Part shown: positions 23,183 to 24,069 of the stretch, in pieces
Layout: each line of letters starts with the position of its first letter
Numbering within the stretch: position 1 is the stretch's first letter
Assembly: GCA_910579935.1 (NCBI GenBank)
Contig: CAJTVQ010000056.1
Span: forward strand, 1-24,069
Origin: an uncultured Lachnospiraceae bacterium
GTDB lineage: Bacteria; Bacillota; Clostridia; Lachnospirales; Lachnospiraceae
Length of the DNA: 24,069 bases
Reading direction: 5' to 3'
Translations under genes and position numbers: made by a program
The notes under the pieces: generated by a model
Told to the model about the DNA's origin: nothing
Database searches by the model: none
Seen by the model: the letters and a program-made list of their open reading frames with translations, nothing else

Positions 23183-23964
23183 CTTTCCATTTCCTCTCTT
23201 CCTGGTTTTTCCATTGTCCCCAATGATTTCCTGCTTTCCTGCCGCTTTATGAATTCTTTGTTTGCTGCAAGCCTGTCCTTTATCGAAACAGATTTTCCAG
23301 GCTGTTCCGCACTTTGCTTATGATAATTTCCAGAAGTCCGCTGCTGTAGCTGATCCTTCATGATTTCTGCATAATTAGCGTTGATTCCTTCTATCAGTTC
23401 CGCCGAAGTATTCCGGATAACTTCTAAAGATTCCTTTAATTCCGAAATCTCTTTTCCACTGCTCCACGCCGCAATATATCCAAAGGAATATTCCGATGTA
23501 TCCAGTCCCAAATACTGGCATACACTGTATGCCACGCTTTCGGCCTCAACCTCACGTGTATGCTGGTCCGGAATTTTCCTCTGTTCTCCATGAGCGGATT
23601 CTAAATTTTTATCATGCAGTTTCGCATGTGCGATTTCATGGATAAATGTCTTAATATTCTGGGTTTCACTCATTCCTGTATTAAGGACTATCCTCTTTTC
23701 CCCATAATGACAGTATCCATGCGCTCCTTCTGTTTTTTCAAAGCTGACAGGAAACGGCGATATCTGTTCCACTGCTTTAAAAAGATTATGATAATCTTCT
23801 ACGTTTCCGGTCAGTTCTGTTGCAAGTTTTGGCAGTTCACGTCCCTCTGTCTGGGATACGTCAAATACTGTTACGACCTTATAAGCCGGTACTGTTACCT
23901 CAACTTCCTTTGTAACCGGCTTCCCATCCTTTCCAATAACCGGACGCTGTGTTTTTTCATCCAT
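23179..23964 (-). CDS. ArdC-like zincin metallopeptidase domain protein, N-terminally truncated
   Basis: This ORF of 261 aa contains the zinc peptidase motif FIHEIAHAKLH (His109, Glu110, His113, His117) and a downstream EVEAESVAYSV, as in the C-terminal half of ArdC-type antirestriction proteins of mobile elements. The reading frame is open upstream only to a TAG at 24022-24024. The 19 codons between that stop and the first ATG encode the conserved linker GLKIIAPSPYKIKR, which normally joins the ssDNA-binding N-terminal domain to the peptidase domain. Another stop lies 15 bases further up, no frame continues the domain in the 45 bp left, and the ATG at 23964 has no ribosome binding site. It is probably a decayed gene, or read from a shorter form. 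Confidence 0.7.
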   Translation of the reverse strand: MDEKTQRPVIGKDGKPVTKEVEVTVPAYKVVTVFDVSQTEGRELPKLATELTGNVEDYHNLFKAVEQISPFPVSFEKTEGAHGYCHYGEKRIVLNTGMSETQNIKTFIHEIAHAKLHDKNLESAHGEQRKIPDQHTREVEAESVAYSVCQYLGLDTSEYSFGYIAAWSSGKEISELKESLEVIRNTSAELIEGINANYAEIMKDQLQQRTSGNYHKQSAEQPGKSVSIKDRLAANKEFIKRQESRKSLGTMEKPGREEMER

Positions 23965-24069
23965 CTGTGTTACGTTCCGCTTTATTTTATAGGGAGACGG
24001 TGCAATGATCTTTAATCCTTCCTATAATGTCAAGCTCTAAATCATTGTTTTTTCAGGCTTTTCTTTAAA
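23965..24069 (-). pseudogene. Remnant of the 5' part of the ArdC-like gene
   Basis: Bases 23965-24021 encode, in frame with the zincin gene, the conserved linker but no start codon. Above it are in-frame stops (TAG at 24024-24022 and another TAG at 24039-24037). I see no other gene in this stretch. Confidence 0.5.

Overview
The window reads as the transfer core of an integrative and conjugative element (ICE) of the Tn1549/CTn type, from a Gram-positive anaerobe of class Clostridia, most likely a gut Lachnospiraceae. The basis is the gene content: PcfB, VirD4, Maff2, TrbL/VirB6, PrgI-VirB4, a cell-wall hydrolase of the CD1108 type, DUF4315, DUF4366/CD1107, TopB and MobC, in the order usual for that family. 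The host assignment is inference. Every protein gene lies on the minus strand, so the element is read from the right edge to the left, and most genes abut or overlap.

Right end (about 24.0-20.1 kb): an ArdC/zincin-type gene that has lost its N-terminal domain, a small TTRAP-like gene, then pcfB, virD4 and an XRE repressor-like gene. Two matching arrays of three palindromes, each with identical 25.5-bp centre-to-centre steps, lie just upstream of pcfB and of the maff2 operon. They make a good candidate for a shared control circuit run by the XRE protein.

Middle (19.9-11.9 kb): the mating-channel genes: Maff2, a TrbL/VirB6 membrane protein, a 47-aa ORF, DUF5688, a VirB4 ATPase fused to a PrgI-like membrane domain, a peptidoglycan M23 hydrolase whose N-terminal part is in another frame (-1 shift or split gene), and DUF4315.

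Surface-protein block (12.0-5.8 kb): a 791-aa membrane-anchored protein with Ig-like segments and a collagen-like Gly-X-Y stalk, DUF4366/CD1107, a second membrane-anchored collagen-like protein with a related C-terminal head, and two secreted proteins that share an N-terminal module; the larger has phage-tail-fibre-like repeats. This is far more surface material than the family core needs. I infer a role in cell-cell contact during mating.

Left end (5.8-0 kb): two related cytoplasmic proteins sharing a repeated C-terminal domain (one also carries seven to eight 22-aa DUF4116-like repeats), topoisomerase III, a 40-aa holin-like toxin with a convergent antisense RNA (a complete-looking type I toxin-antitoxin locus), and mobC. 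The relaxase gene presumably begins just past the left edge. A perfect palindrome upstream of mobC carries TATCCTG on both strands and is also a candidate oriT nic region.

I saw no tRNA, rRNA, CRISPR array, transposase, integrase or attachment site.
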